From: Epiperipatus broadwayi
Taxonomy: Eukaryota > Onychophora > Udeonychophora > Euonychophora > Peripatidae
Assembly (NCBI GenBank): GCA_028023455.1
Contig: JAQFVV010000957.1
Location: forward strand, 62,001 to 126,000
Length of the DNA: 64,000 nt
Direction: 5' to 3'
Of the stretch, positions 30,201 through 41,900 are shown piece by piece (position 1 is the first letter of the stretch; each line of letters starts with the position of its first letter). A program made the translations under genes and the position numbers. The notes below the pieces were generated by a model. It was not told where the DNA came from. It saw only the letters and a list, made by a program, of their open reading frames with translations, and ran no database searches.

Positions 30201-30499
30201 AATTATTATTTGTTATATTTTTACAAAAGTAATTTTTTAGCCTCTAATGACTTTTCTGTAGTATTTTCAGATTTTATAATGTACTTTATATATTTTCTAA
30301 GAGCTCTCTTTTTAAAAATAAAATGTTTTCAAAGACAAAATCTCTTAGTGATGTAGTTTTTAGTTTAGTAATAAGACTTTTTACAAAAATATTGTATCAG
30401 AATCATTAACATTTACTGAAAATCATATTTGTGTAATATAACAGGGGAAATGGATCTAAAGCATCAGCCAATCACAAATTGACACTTCCTTTATAGTTA
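27248..30499. other. Mostly featureless DNA
   Basis: AT-rich, with slightly higher GC around 28310-28990. A partial 70-75-bp duplication (AAGAGCCCTGGTTGGAT and AATAGCCCTGAGTTTTTG contexts) lies at 28340-28475. Apart from the small frame at 28485-28631, I find no gene signature. Confidence 0.4.
28485..28631 (+). CDS. Possible 48-aa double-membrane-segment micropeptide (weak)
   Basis: An ATG-initiated frame of 48 codons gives a hydrophobic segment (MILLLFIFIVTLIQFAVVIF), a short polar turn (ARCRLPG) and a second hydrophobic segment (VVLWLLLTVFVACC), ending NDK. A two-helix hairpin is a plausible small membrane protein. The codon choice is T-rich and could arise by chance in T-rich DNA. No splice or promoter signal was recognised. 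Function unknown. Confidence 0.15.
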   Translation: MILLLFIFIVTLIQFAVVIFILLIARCRLPGVVLWLLLTVFVACCNDK

Positions 30500-31190
30500 T
30501 CAGAATAATAGAATATGATGTCAATCACAGATGTGACTGTGATTTCTTCTTATATGGAGTCAGGAATCTCTTAGCAAATATGCCCAGAGAAACTTGTTAG
30601 CCACATTGACTTTCCATTCTATTTCCCGCTATAAGTTTTTCCATATGCTTCTATCCTGCTCCATACCATTTCCACAACATAATCTTTGTCAATTCCATGG
30701 CCTTTATATCTAAATCCCCCTTGTTTTTTTTCCAAACATAGTATAAAAACCAATAAGCCACTTTCTGTGTAATCACTTTGTTTATGTTTATTCTTCCATA
30801 ACATTATTTGTATCATTTCTGCTTTCAGGCATTTGCATTCAATTAAAAGATGTCTAATATTTCCGATGCCTTCCTTACACAACTTCCAGCTAAATCAGTT
30901 ATATTTTTCCATTTATTTGTATGCTAAAGACCTCGTTCATGTCTTAAACAGTAAACTACTTTCCTTGCGGTTATCATAAATTAACTCACAACCAATAGTT
31001 TGTTTACTTCCATAAATATTTAAACTCTTTTTACTCTCCATACTAATCTCCATCTCTCCACTACCTATTCTTTATTAATGCATCTATTCTTCCATTCCAT
31101 TCTTTCCTACTATAACACTCAACAATCCACCTAACACAATCATCCCACCTTTTTTAGAAGTATACTGACAAAGGTCTGTAGTATACTGTT
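30500..31190 (-). pseudogene. LINE C-terminal fragment C (zinc-knuckle tail)
   Basis: The minus-strand reading CKEGIGNIRHLLIEC (30619-30882) has a C-x8-H-x4-C spacing typical of the cysteine/histidine motif behind the reverse transcriptase in many LINEs. It is followed by MLWKNKHKQSDYTES and YKGHGIDKDYVVEM. The same order of residues occurs at 58450-58920 and 60320-61060, so this is a third copy of that family, 5'-truncated at about 31190. The 3' end near 30505 shares TGTGATTTCTTCTTATATGG-like sequence with the other copies. The upstream region has stops. Confidence 0.65.
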
Positions 31191-32589
31191 GAGATCTCTT
31201 AAAATTTTTTTAAAACTTACTACATTAAAAAAGAAGTTTCTTAGAAAGAATCACTGCAGCCCATCACAACCAATAATATAACATATACAATGCTTCAAAT
31301 CAACATAGAAAAGTAGCTATCACAGCACCATTGACTTGCCTAAAATTTCAAATATGATAGTTCTATTGCAGGTTAAACCAAACTGTATATATTTTAATTA
31401 AACCCAACTTTTTTTAATTTTTAAGGTCTAAGTTTCATTGCGTTGTACTTGAAATAATGTAACATTCCAAAGATACAACGTAAATCCATTCAATCACTCT
31501 TTTAAGTAAAGATTTTTATCATTTTAACATTTCTTGCAATTTATGATTAAAAAAAGCCTGGGACTCCAGTTCACGCTGTTACAGGCTCCCAGTTTTTTTC
31601 ACCAAAGTTATAGTTTAGTTTTGAATTCGTGGAAGAAAGGTTTACTAAGATGTAAGTGAATACCTGTTTTATTGTTTTTTCATCCTTACAAGAAATTTTA
31701 AATCATTCATTCAAGAATAATTGAAATTACCTACCGTTCCGTTTATGCAAACAGCTGCCATTGGAAATAGGTAAAAGCTAGGTTAAGTATTTCTTAGAAT
31801 CATTAGAGTAACATAAATCTTTGAAAAATAGTTTTAAATAAAACCAAATAATTTAAAAAAGAATAGAGACATTAGAAATCCTAATTTCATTGATAGAATA
31901 AAAAGAGAAAACATTTGTACATCAAATCTCATTGAAAATGTTGAAAAAAAAAGTTAACAAATCGTTTTAAGAACTTTATATTTGCATCAGATATTAAAAA
32001 TGTTAAACAAGTTTCTATGGCTGAAAACTAGTCAGGAAATACAGAAAACAGTCTAATGAACATTATAGATACAAAAATTAATCATAAAACTAAGAAAAAA
32101 AGAAACCCCAGTGTTAAATTGTTCTTAGGAATTAAGTTATGATATCATTGTGTTGAACCAGAAGTTGCCGAATGTGGCAAATCAGTGCAGGTCGAATAAA
32201 TTATTTTGAATTTCATTTCGATCTCAATTTTAGAACTGAACACTATAGATTATGACATAATCTATCTTCCTGCACAAAATCAAGTTTCTCTGATGATCAC
32301 AACAAAAGTTATTAGCCCACTTCCGGTGCACAAAAAAAATTAAAAAAATTTCAAATCAACACGGAATTACAATGAAGTGATTACTGAGCTAAAAAAAACA
32401 ATGATTTAAAGGAAAAATTAGTGCAAATGATGTTTTAGACCTAAACAGAGACATTGAAGCTACAAATGATTTATCCTCTTAATTATTCCAAAGTTTAACA
32501 ACAAATTTTCAGATTATACAACCGAATCCTTGATTACAAATCAAGACCTAGAATTCAGATCAAAGAAGCAGAATCCAATTAGTATCAAC
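31191..32589. other. No recognisable feature
   Basis: AT-rich, A-run-rich sequence without a frame longer than about 60 codons and without repeat ends I can identify. Confidence 0.4.
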
Positions 32590-33660
32590 AAATAAGAATC
32601 ATAGTGAACCCTGAAGGACTTTATAGTTGGTTGGGTTGAACAGGTATTGCGAAGATTTGCAGACACAGGAGGTTGATAATGATTACAAACAGATTTTCAG
32701 CTCTATTGACCTCAGTGTGCAAGGTGATATGGACAAATGGTGTGTATTCATGGTGTGTAAGTAACTGGCTTGATTCCAGACTACAATGAATCAACTGTTG
32801 CATTGGTGTGTATGGGTTTGCACTCCTATTCTTTTCCTCAGATGTGGTGGTGGTAATCATGAGGGGCTTGGTATATTTGTGAGGACAGTTGGCAGTCATT
32901 GCCAAGCCCGGGGATACCTGCTGGGCACATTAATGTCACTGCCCTCCATTGGACTTTGCTCTGAGATGCTACTGCACCCTTCTTATGGATTGTTTATTAG
33001 GACAGTATTGATTTGAGCTCATTATTATTTTGTTTCCTTAGTTAACTTTAAAATTAGAGCATTTGTAAGGTGATTGGTCTGCTTTGGGCTACCACCAATT
33101 TTGTAACTTTGATGGAGTTTTTGCTGCAAAAATTTTGGAGGCATGGGTCTGCACTCCTCTTTTCTTCCTTGGGGTGTTGGCAGTCATTGAGGGACCGGTT
33201 TATTGGTGCAGGCTGTTGAAAATTATTGCCACTACCTGGAAAACCTGCCAGGAGGGTACCTGGTCAAAGTCTCAGCACCATTCCTGCTTTTGTCGACTGC
33301 TGTGGCCCCTTGATAGCTTGGTTTGGTCAGTGCAGATCTGTGCTCACTACTTGTTAGTTTTTTAAAGTTGGATTTCCATTTCTGGGCGGGTAGAATGAAT
33401 GTGGTCCCTGCATATTTGAACTGTTAATTGGGAGACAGAGGTATCTAGAATGGTCTTGACATGGCTTGGCTGTGGGTCAAAAGTTTATTGCTTAATGGAC
33501 TTGAGCCTTGGATCTTGCTGCCGGTTGTGGTGGTTGGCGCAATGCTGGACTTGTCCACCTATTCAGCTGAAGCATTTGGGTTTTCACTTCAGGGCCCCAG
33601 GGGTGGGATCATTGGGTGATGGATAACTTCTCGGTGGCTGGGCCATGTAGATCCATGTAC
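32590..33660. repeat. GC-richer island with an internal degenerate repeat, unidentified
   Basis: This kilobase is visibly richer in G and C than either side. TGGGTTTGCACTCCTATTCTT (near 32812; core TTTGCACTCCT) and TGGGTCTGCACTCCTCTTTTC (near 33147; core TCTGCACTCCT) start two diverged copies of a block that continues through GTTGGCAGTCATTG and ACCTGC(C/T)GGG-like words. Frames at 32786-33016 and 33084-33365 resemble each other for that reason but match no family I know. It could be an old element of different base composition. Function unknown. Confidence 0.45.
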
Positions 33661-33960
33661 AGATACCAATGTTCAGATACACATTAATCAACATGATAAA
33701 AAACCTTTTATGGATATAATTGTTATCAAGCATATGTACTTTATATAATCAATAATTGTTTTATCTTGTTACATTGAACACTTTGTAATTCTCAATTGGT
33801 AAGTGTACCCAAAAATTTTTGTAATCTTTTTACTAATAAAGGTTACTTTTGAAAGTAAAAAGTAGCTACATTATTTTTTTCTATATTATCAAGTAGTAGT
33901 ATTTCTTTTTTCTAAAATTTAAACTTCTCATATTTTAACCTTAAAGGTAACCTATTGCAT

Positions 33961-34406
33961 TCTTCTTCTTCTTCTTCTTCTTCTTCTTCTTCTTCTTCTT
34001 CTTCTTCTTCTTCTTCTTCTTCTTCTTCTTTCTTCTTCTTCTTCTTCTTCTTCTTCTTCTTCTTCTTCTTCTTCTTCTTCTTCTTCTTCTTCTTCTTCTT
34101 CTTCTTCTTCTTCTTCTTCTTCTTCTTCTTCTTCTTCTTCTTCTTCTTCTTCTTCTTCTTCTTCTTCTTCTTCTTCTTCTTCTTCTTCTTCTTCTTCTTC
34201 TTCTTCTTCTTCTTCTTCTTCTTCTTCTTCTTCTTCTTCTTCTTCTTCTTCTTCTTCTTCTTCTTCTTCTTCTTCTTCTTCTTCTTCTTCTTCTTCTTCT
34301 TCTTCTTCTTCTTCTTCTTCTTCTTCTTCTTCTTCTTCTTCTTCTTCTTCTTCTTCTTCTTCTTCTTCTTCTTCTTCTTCTTCTTCTTCTTCTTCTTCTT
34401 CTTCTT

Positions 34407-34436
<30 letters not shown>
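33961..34436. repeat. (TTC)n / (GAA)n microsatellite, about 158 units
   Basis: 476 bp of TTC units with a single extra T near 34031 and no other interruption seen. All long frames here (poly-F, poly-S, poly-R, poly-K) are repeat artefacts. Confidence 0.98.
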
Positions 34437-34465
<29 letters not shown>

Positions 34466-34512
34466 CATCATCATCACCATTATTATTATGATGATGATGA
34501 TGATGATGATGT
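34437..34512. repeat. Compound triplet repeats (ATT)n, (ATC)n, (ATG)n
   Basis: Continues the TTC tract with changed unit: about nine ATT units, ATC units, ATT units again, then about seven ATG units. Confidence 0.95.
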
Positions 34513-35343
34513 TAACTTTGTTAAATATCTTATAAAAAGTTTGATGCTAACTTCTATTACTCAGCCTCACAAATACTATGAAATAGATTTCCTTTATGCA
34601 AACACCACATAAGTGACCATAAATTAGATGGCATCATCTATTTTAAAATAAACGTGTTTTTTTTTTTTTTCAATGTTGAAATCACATTAATTAATAAATA
34701 TATATGTAAAGTCACCAATTGCAACATCAAACAGAAATAAGTATTCAACACTTTTACTGGATATTATAACTTTAACTTTCCTACTGCATTGCCAAACCCA
34801 TATAATATTAATACCAACTATTTTCTTTATTATTTTTGCAATGGTTTTTTGCAACTATGACAGTTAAGATTTGGATATATAAGTAGAAGTGCTAAAGAAG
34901 ATTGCTGGGGCAATCGAATCTGTCATATTAGGTTGTAAAAAAAGAATTCTAAAAGTAATAAAGAACATACGTGATATTAATATTACACCTTTATTGAAAT
35001 GATTATTTTATGTGTTATAAAATCGTTTTTATAATATGTCAATGTAGTGTCCAAAACCGCTTTTTTTTATAAATGGAAAACATAAGACCAATTAGATTTT
35101 AGTGTGAAATAAGAGTAATACTGTCTATGTATTTATTAATTATTTAAACATTGAAGAATAATGTTGTAATCTATAAAACTATTATCCTGGAAAACTTTAT
35201 TTGTTAGTTATATTTGTGTAATGCAAAAGTTGGTGAAAGATTTTTTAAGATGAATATTAAATATTATTCCAACTTATTGTTAGCATATTTGATTTATATT
35301 TATTTATTGTTAGCATATTTGATTTATATTTATTTATTTACAG
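34513..35343. other. Probable intron sequence with a 30-bp tandem duplication
   Basis: AT-rich, no coding signal. At 35275-35335 a 30-bp unit beginning ATTGTTAGCATATTTG is present twice in tandem, ending directly before the acceptor-like TATTTATTTACAG of the candidate exon. Confidence 0.45.
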
Positions 35344-35392
35344 AAGCGCCACGCAGTCAACCCCATCTACCCCATCATCCTCGTAAACCGAG
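35344..35392 (+). CDS. Candidate 49-nt internal exon (partial CDS)
   Basis: A compact GC-rich block stands out in AT-rich DNA and is bounded by TTATTTATTTACAG on the left and GAG|GTAATATA on the right, which are good acceptor and donor sites on the plus strand. Two of three phases are open: one gives KRHAVNPIYPIILVNR, the other APRSQPHLPHHPRKP. The third contains a stop. The length is not a multiple of three, as in many short internal exons. The minus strand lacks a suitable acceptor. No repeat in the window contains this block. If real, the rest of the window is largely intron of that gene. I cannot identify the gene from 16 residues. A chance GC-rich fragment remains possible. Confidence 0.45.
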
Positions 35393-36083
35393 GTAATATA
35401 TTTCTATTATTAATACACTTGTTATTCTTTGTTTTAATTTTTTTTAAACTAACATCAATATATGATAATTAAAAGAAAAAAAATGTTCAAATATTATTAG
35501 TGATAGCAGATTATGAATCTTGCAATTCTGGAATATTCCATGTGATTAATAAGAGATTCTGTGTAGTTTATAAAAGTTTATTATGTTATTGAATTGATTA
35601 TTTAAATTAAACATTTTTGTTTGATTATAACCTGTATTTATGTTAAAAAATATACTGTTCAGAGGTAGTGCACTTGACTTTCCAGTCTATAATTAGATGT
35701 TTGAAAATGTGCCAAATAGACTTTTTAAAAAATTTAATTCATGTGATGGGTGATCCCTTGACAATCCAGGTAACTATCCAATATAGGTCAAGAAATAGCT
35801 ACATAGAAATATGTTAATAGAGATTTCAACAAAAGAATGAAAGCCTATTCAGCCATGCACCATCCAAAATTTGTAAATCTCATGCATAATGTATTTCTCA
35901 TTATTCATCTAGGAAAAAATGTTGGAAAAGCATTTGATTCACAGTGGAATATTTATTGCTAAAGAAGTTATAACCTATAAGTTACATAGATTAATAATTT
36001 ATTTATTTCTATATTGCTATAATAAAAATTATAAAGCTAATTCTGCCACACATACACACATACACACACATATATATATATAT
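35393..36083. other. No recognisable feature; CA/TA run at the end
   Basis: Probable intron continuation. A short (CA)n followed by (TA)n at about 36045-36083 is the target in which the next LTR-type element sits. Confidence 0.4.
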
Positions 36084-36807
36084 TGTAACCCCCAAAATTC
36101 AACACCCCTCCTACCTTTCCAACAACAAATACCCAGGGGTGCCAACTCTATTGATCATAGAATAAACTACTAATCTGATCTCACTTTAAAATCATTAATG
36201 AGGTTCTTGAAATGCTTTTCTACCTTAGCTTAGCTCATTTTGGGGCTACAGAGGTCTACAGGGTGTAAAATGTATATTAGACATGGGAGGAAACATTATG
36301 ATTAATAGAAACAAATCATCTATTAAGTTCTGAAATAAATAAAGAATTAAAATTGGTAAAGTTCTACCATTTAAATTGACAAGTTATAGTCTATGTCTCA
36401 TGTTCTCCCATCATCCACATGCATGAAACAATCTCTACTGTGTTAGAAAATTAAATTAATAAATAAAGATGAAATGCTGCTTAACTATATTGTATAGCAA
36501 GTTGAAACTAAATACAAAATATAACATTACTTAGCTTTTAATTGTACAATAATTTAAACTAATTAACTGAATTAATGTCTAATTTAAATAATAAGTGAAT
36601 ATCTCAGGGAATTAATTTATTGTATGGCTTAATTTTAAATCTATACTTTCCAACAGCTACTAATTACTATTATAAAAGTATAATCAAAACATAATTAATT
36701 ACTATTATAAAAGTAATTATACAAATTAAGCAATATCCTAACAAATTAATGGTAGTTAGATAATGAAAGAAATAGGGTGAATTTTGATTTCAATTCATCA
36801 TCTAAAT

Positions 36808-38305
36808 CAGCGTTTCCCAACCTGTGGTACGCGTACCACTGGTGGTACGCGAGTTGCTGGTTGGTGGTACGCGAAAAATAATCAATAATGGCAGACATAA
36901 AAAAAAATCAAATCATAAAAATATCATAGAAACGTTTTTTCCTATAATTCATAAAAAATATTTTAATTAATAATATTATACAGTAAAGTTGTTAATATGT
37001 ACAGTCGATGATCGAAAATCCAGCAATCGATATCATTTTTTTGGAGTGCATTTTTAAATTTAGCCGTTAGCCATTAGTAACTTGAGATGTTGCCGCCCCT
37101 GTTGTCATGGTGCTGCACTCTTGTTCACTTCACCGCGCGGCTTACAAGTGACAGGTTATTGTTTGTGATTGTATCGTCTTTGTTTATTAAAATTCATTGA
37201 TCCCCATATAACCTGCTTATTCGAATTTAGACAAGAAGGACAGTTTTTTTTGAAGACAATTCTTTTGATCTTTCTTCGAAATTGTATGATTTTGGTTGGC
37301 TTCATTCAGGTGATTGCATATTTAACTGATATTTTTTTGCAAATAAATAACTTAAATTTGACACCTCAGAACAACTCGATAACGATCTTTAATGTTAATG
37401 ATAAAATTGAAAATATGATTAAGAAATTAGATTTTTGGAAGCAGTGTATTGAAAACAATCAAAACTCTACATATTTTTTTGTTTGAAAATAAGGTTAGTC
37501 TGTCTCAAGATATACGAGAAAATATAATAGCACATTTAACAGGATTAAAATTGTCTTTAATGAAATATTTTGCAAAACCCGAAAACACAAATGATAAGTG
37601 GATTTCAAATCCCTTCTATGAAGAAAATTTAGAAAAAGCTACATCATTATCAATAAAAGAGAAAGAAAATTTAATAGAATTATCGACACAATCTAATTAA
37701 TTTTGGTTAAACATTAAAGATTATGAACAACTTTCCGAGAAAGCTCTTAAATTATTATTACCATTTACTAGTATGAAATTAGTAGAGAAAGAGCTTTTTC
37801 TTCATTTATTTTTTAAAAAAAAAAAAGTATTGAAACAAATTGAATGCAGCTGTAGACTTAAGGATATACCTCACATCTTTTGAACCAAATTTCAAAAAAA
37901 TATGTTTTTCGAAACAAGCACAAGGATCTCATTAAATTTATTTTATAAAAATATTTGATTATGATAAAATATATTAATTGGTTTTTTATAATTTAGTGTT
38001 TTTATTAAAACCATTTATTAGTAAACGAAATATGACAAAATAGTAGATAAATATGAAACTTTGAACAAACACATATGTTACAGTGAATTTATATTTTCAG
38101 TGAGTTTATAATCGTTTAAGCGTGTTTCAATGTAATTTGTCTCATTGTGATATGAATACATGGTCACCCTATAATATTTATAATGCAAATAAAATAACAC
38201 ACTCGCAATAAATTTCACAAAATACAATCATTTTTACGAAGTGGTACAATTTAGCGTGATGTACTACCAAGTGGTACGCGAGCCAAAAAAGGTTGGGAAA
38301 CGCTG
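36808..38305. mobile_element. hAT DNA transposon, ZBED5-like, internally decayed
   Basis: Terminal inverted repeats CAGCGTTTCCCAACC and GGTTGGGAAACGCTG bound a 1,498-bp element. ATCTAAAT is duplicated exactly at 36800-36807 and 38306-38313, the 8-bp duplication expected of hAT. Subterminal GGTACGCG words repeat at both ends (several copies in 36825-36872, and 38273-38280). The element carries only the C-terminal part of a transposase. The left 5' half looks deleted, so this is a non-autonomous derivative. It inserted into the third LTR-type copy. Confidence 0.95.
37300..37900 (+). pseudogene. hAT transposase C-terminal remnant (ZBED5/FAM200-like)
   Basis: Two overlapping frames continue one another through a frameshift near 37485. 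The first gives YLTDIFLQINNLNLTPQNN and KLDFWKQCIE. The second gives IIAHLTGLKLSLMKYF, WISNPFYEENLEKATSL and IKEKENLIELSTQSN (37449-37700). After a stop the reading continues with YEQLSEKALKLLLPFTSMKL near 37730. The order IF..LN.LNL, then W..NPF, then EKALKLLLPFTS follows the C-terminal region, including the dimerisation segment, of the domesticated ZBED5-type hAT transposases as I know them. The N-terminal BED finger and the first catalytic acidic residues are not found. It is inactive. Confidence 0.85.
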
Positions 38306-38654
38306 ATCTAAATAATAACTGAATGATAAAATTTTTAGAGAATCATTAAATAATCAAACATTTCATACAGTGTTTGGATAAAAAAAAGCAACATCATCAG
38401 ATCTGTACATGTTCATTATTAAATTATGGAATAGTGCAATCATATCATATTAGATATGTAAATGTGAGTGCATGTGTGGAAATCTGAAATACGAATGCAT
38501 GTCAAAGAAGAATTCTGAACACAACTTTAAATAAATAAGCATTTATTTACAAGATAATTTACAAACATTTAGTTTTATAATTTATGCATATGCATGCATT
38601 AGATGTTTTTAACATCAATGGTTAAATGGTCTACATAAAAGCAAATTTATTTTA

Positions 38655-38990
38655 ACATATGCTAGCTATCAGTGCATTCTGATAGACTTAGTATAGAAAC
38701 ATTACAACGCTAATGCTAAAATAATAATCCAAACTAAACTTCCTGATATTTTACTTGTAAAATTTGCTCAAGCTATCAGTCAATTCTGATAAACATATGA
38801 CACAGAAATATTACAATACTACACTAAGATGATTAAATATAAATTTTATTCTATATTTGGTATTTTATTTTCAGCACACTCAAGCTATCATCAATTTGAT
38901 ATGCTCATAAAAAATAAACTCTGTTAAACACTGGCATTAAAATTATAAAGTAAAACTAATGTTTTTGGCATTTTACTTCAAATGCACTTC
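38655..38990. repeat. Diverged tandem repeat, three units of about 110 bp
   Basis: The word GCTATCAGTGCATTCTGATA (38656) recurs as GCTATCAGTCAATTCTGATA (38772) and as GCTATCATCAATTTGATA (38882). Each is followed by AACA..ACA and, about 80 bp on, a TTTTACTT-type segment. It lies in the third LTR-type copy. Confidence 0.65.
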
Positions 38991-41900
38991 AAAATAATAT
39001 TCAAGGGGTTTAAATCTAAGAGTAAGAGGTCTAACTATACTTTACAAATTAAATGAATAATTCTATTAATTAGCCACACTTTCTCTTCTCTTGCTTGCTC
39101 ATTCAAATGAGGATAAAACATTATGAGAGTTGTTGGTATAAAATCGAAATAAATAATATAAAATGATTTGAAACAATAATAAATAGTTACACATTAATGA
39201 TGGATTTCTCCATATCTTTCAAATTAACAATATTTTATGCATATGTTTGAATTATGCTGTCATAAAATAATTAATATTATTAAATCTGATTGGTTTACTT
39301 ATGAAATTGGGATAAATATCATAATATGGGTGATGACAATGGCCAACCAAGCTTTAATACTAATTCTGATTCAGCTGTTCTGTGAGAAAAAATCAATTCT
39401 AACATTATTATTTTTATCAGCAAATTATCTTACACTTGGCTATAAATAAAAGATGAAAAACATTCCATAGGACACATGAGGGATAAAAGACTTTCATAAC
39501 TCTAATCATTTAAATAACAATACACAGTAACACCAAAATCTAACTTATAAGATGTAAAACAAGCTGGTGTGGACATGATCTCATCACCAAAAATAAGGGA
39601 AACAGGGAAATACACTACTTGGCTTTTCATGCTATAATTTATAAAATACAACTACTTAATCTGGAAGATATAATCTACACCTAACAAATATTTCAATAAG
39701 CTGAGAAAGAGCTTATCTCTATCCTTACAATATATTACATAACATAATTTCATTTTGCATAGCCACTAAATACATTTCAAACTAAACATAATAAAAAAAA
39801 TAATAAATTCACACTTAAATAAATCTCTAAATTTTCTACTTCTCTTGGTATATTTTATTATTTGAAACTGATGGGAATTAAATTATTTATTTTTTCAATT
39901 CAAACATTATTATAGCTAGATTCAATAACAGACATGAATATAAGAATAATAATGCATAAACAATTTCACATCATAGTTGATAAAGAAATACTGTAACGAT
40001 ATTAATTAATAAGTTGTAAAGGTAATGATGAATAAATCTCTCATTTCTAACAAGTACAATATTTAACTTGGAAATATACTAATTATTATTAAAAACAAGG
40101 CAAAATAACTTCTAGCTAGCAAAGACAAAACAATTCTTTAGTGCCTGCGGCATTAGCACGAAATTGAAATAAAAGTTTGGTTTAGGATAAACAACAAATC
40201 TTTAAATTCTGAGTAAAACAATTATTAAGAAATAATTATTTTATAACTTCTTGAAAAATCACAAAGATGAACAATAAATTTTATATAATGAGCCCTTTTC
40301 AAAAACAAGCTGTTCACCCATTAACAGTGAATGGATGTTTCTATTGCTAACATGCACATATAATAATACAAGCACACAATAAAAACTATATTAAAATAAT
40401 ACTAATTACTCAGTATAACATTTTTTATATTATATTCTTGGTGAGTCATTCTTGAAGAGAAAGCAATAATAATAAAAATAAAATCATAAGACAAAATTTT
40501 AAATCTATCTATTTATTAAATGCTAATAAAATAATGATAATAATTAAAGCTTTTTTTTTGGCTGAGTTGGAAAGTTTTTTTTAAGAGTCTGTACATGACA
40601 TATCTTAGTCATGTACTAAATGATGGTGATGATTGGTATAAATACAAATATTGGTAAACACTTACCAAGTTCCTGCAGGGAGATAAATAATATTAATTTG
40701 GATCCAGTTTAGTAGCAATTCAAAGTTTTTAGCAATTGCTTATTAAACCACAGGCAATATTACATATGATAATTCTTTATTATGGCAATAAACATTTATT
40801 ACGACATAGGTATAGCAATAATTTATTACTTAATCCATTAGATATGTTCAAGCATTTGTTCTGAGTTTTTTAAAAGCTGTTCACAAAGCACATAATTAAT
40901 CAGTTTGTAAAATCTACTTAAATTTATGTAAGTTTGATGATAACATATTTTAATAAAAAAAATTCACGTGCAAATGAGGAGAACAATAAATAAAAAAATT
41001 CACATTCAGTTTCATGCTCTTCTACCCATTTATTCATCAGCATATTTAGAGATAAGTTAATAAATAATCCATTAAATTATACATTATGCATTTGTTCCTT
41101 ATTTTTAGATACAAATGGTTAGGTGAATGTTTTAACAATAATAATAATAAAGCAGGTTAGAATAAATTATCTGCACACATCTTTTTATTTAAACTTCGTT
41201 TCTTTATAGTTAGCAAAAATTATTAATAAAGAGTCTCTGACATGTCCAATGAACAAGTTCAACAAAAATTTCCCAAAATAATAAAATCCATCCATTCCAA
41301 TTTCTTCTTTAATATCAGAATTAAGATTTAAGTAAAATAGTTTTGAAATGTAAACATGCATTTTTATTACTTCTTTAATATTAGAAATTAAACTTAAATG
41401 GTTTATAATATAGGCACACATACACATTTCAAATTATGACTTTAAAATTTAAACTAGTTAGCTAAAAGCAAGGGATGTACCTTATTTCACTGTTATTTTA
41501 CATTTTCATTTTCAGAAATTAATAATGGTTTTTCATTTTCAAACTTGGGTCATGAAAAAATCAGCTTATAAAAACAAAATTGCAATAATAAAAACTTTTA
41601 ATGGGAAAGAAATTATGAAATCAGAAAGCAAAGTGAAATCCAATGAAATTCACTTTTTATAAAAAAGATTCTCCCTTTATATCCTAGATTATTATCCAAG
41701 CATCTGTTCTTCCAGAAATCCAAGGTCATTTGAAAGTTCAAAGGGCTCTAGAAACAGAATTTCTCCTCCCATTGCACTGAAACTTAATTATCAGAAAAAT
41801 ATACAAGAAATTTTTTTGTCTTGAAAAAGAAAGAAAGAAAAAAAAATTTTTTTCTTTTTTTTTTTAAATATCAAATTAAACTAAGAATAAAATATTTTGT

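Noticed and set aside
32621-33365. Frames of 76-94 codons in the GC-rich island
   Set aside because: Frames lie on both strands and resemble each other only through the internal DNA repeat. No protein motif.
33941-34491. Open frames of poly-R/K and poly-S/F, 178-179 codons
   Set aside because: Pure translation of the (TTC)n tract and adjoining triplets. No initiation context or unique sequence.
38655-38990. Possible CRISPR-like or satellite array
   Set aside because: Only three diverged units of about 110 bp with no constant repeat/unique spacer pattern, and the context is eukaryotic.
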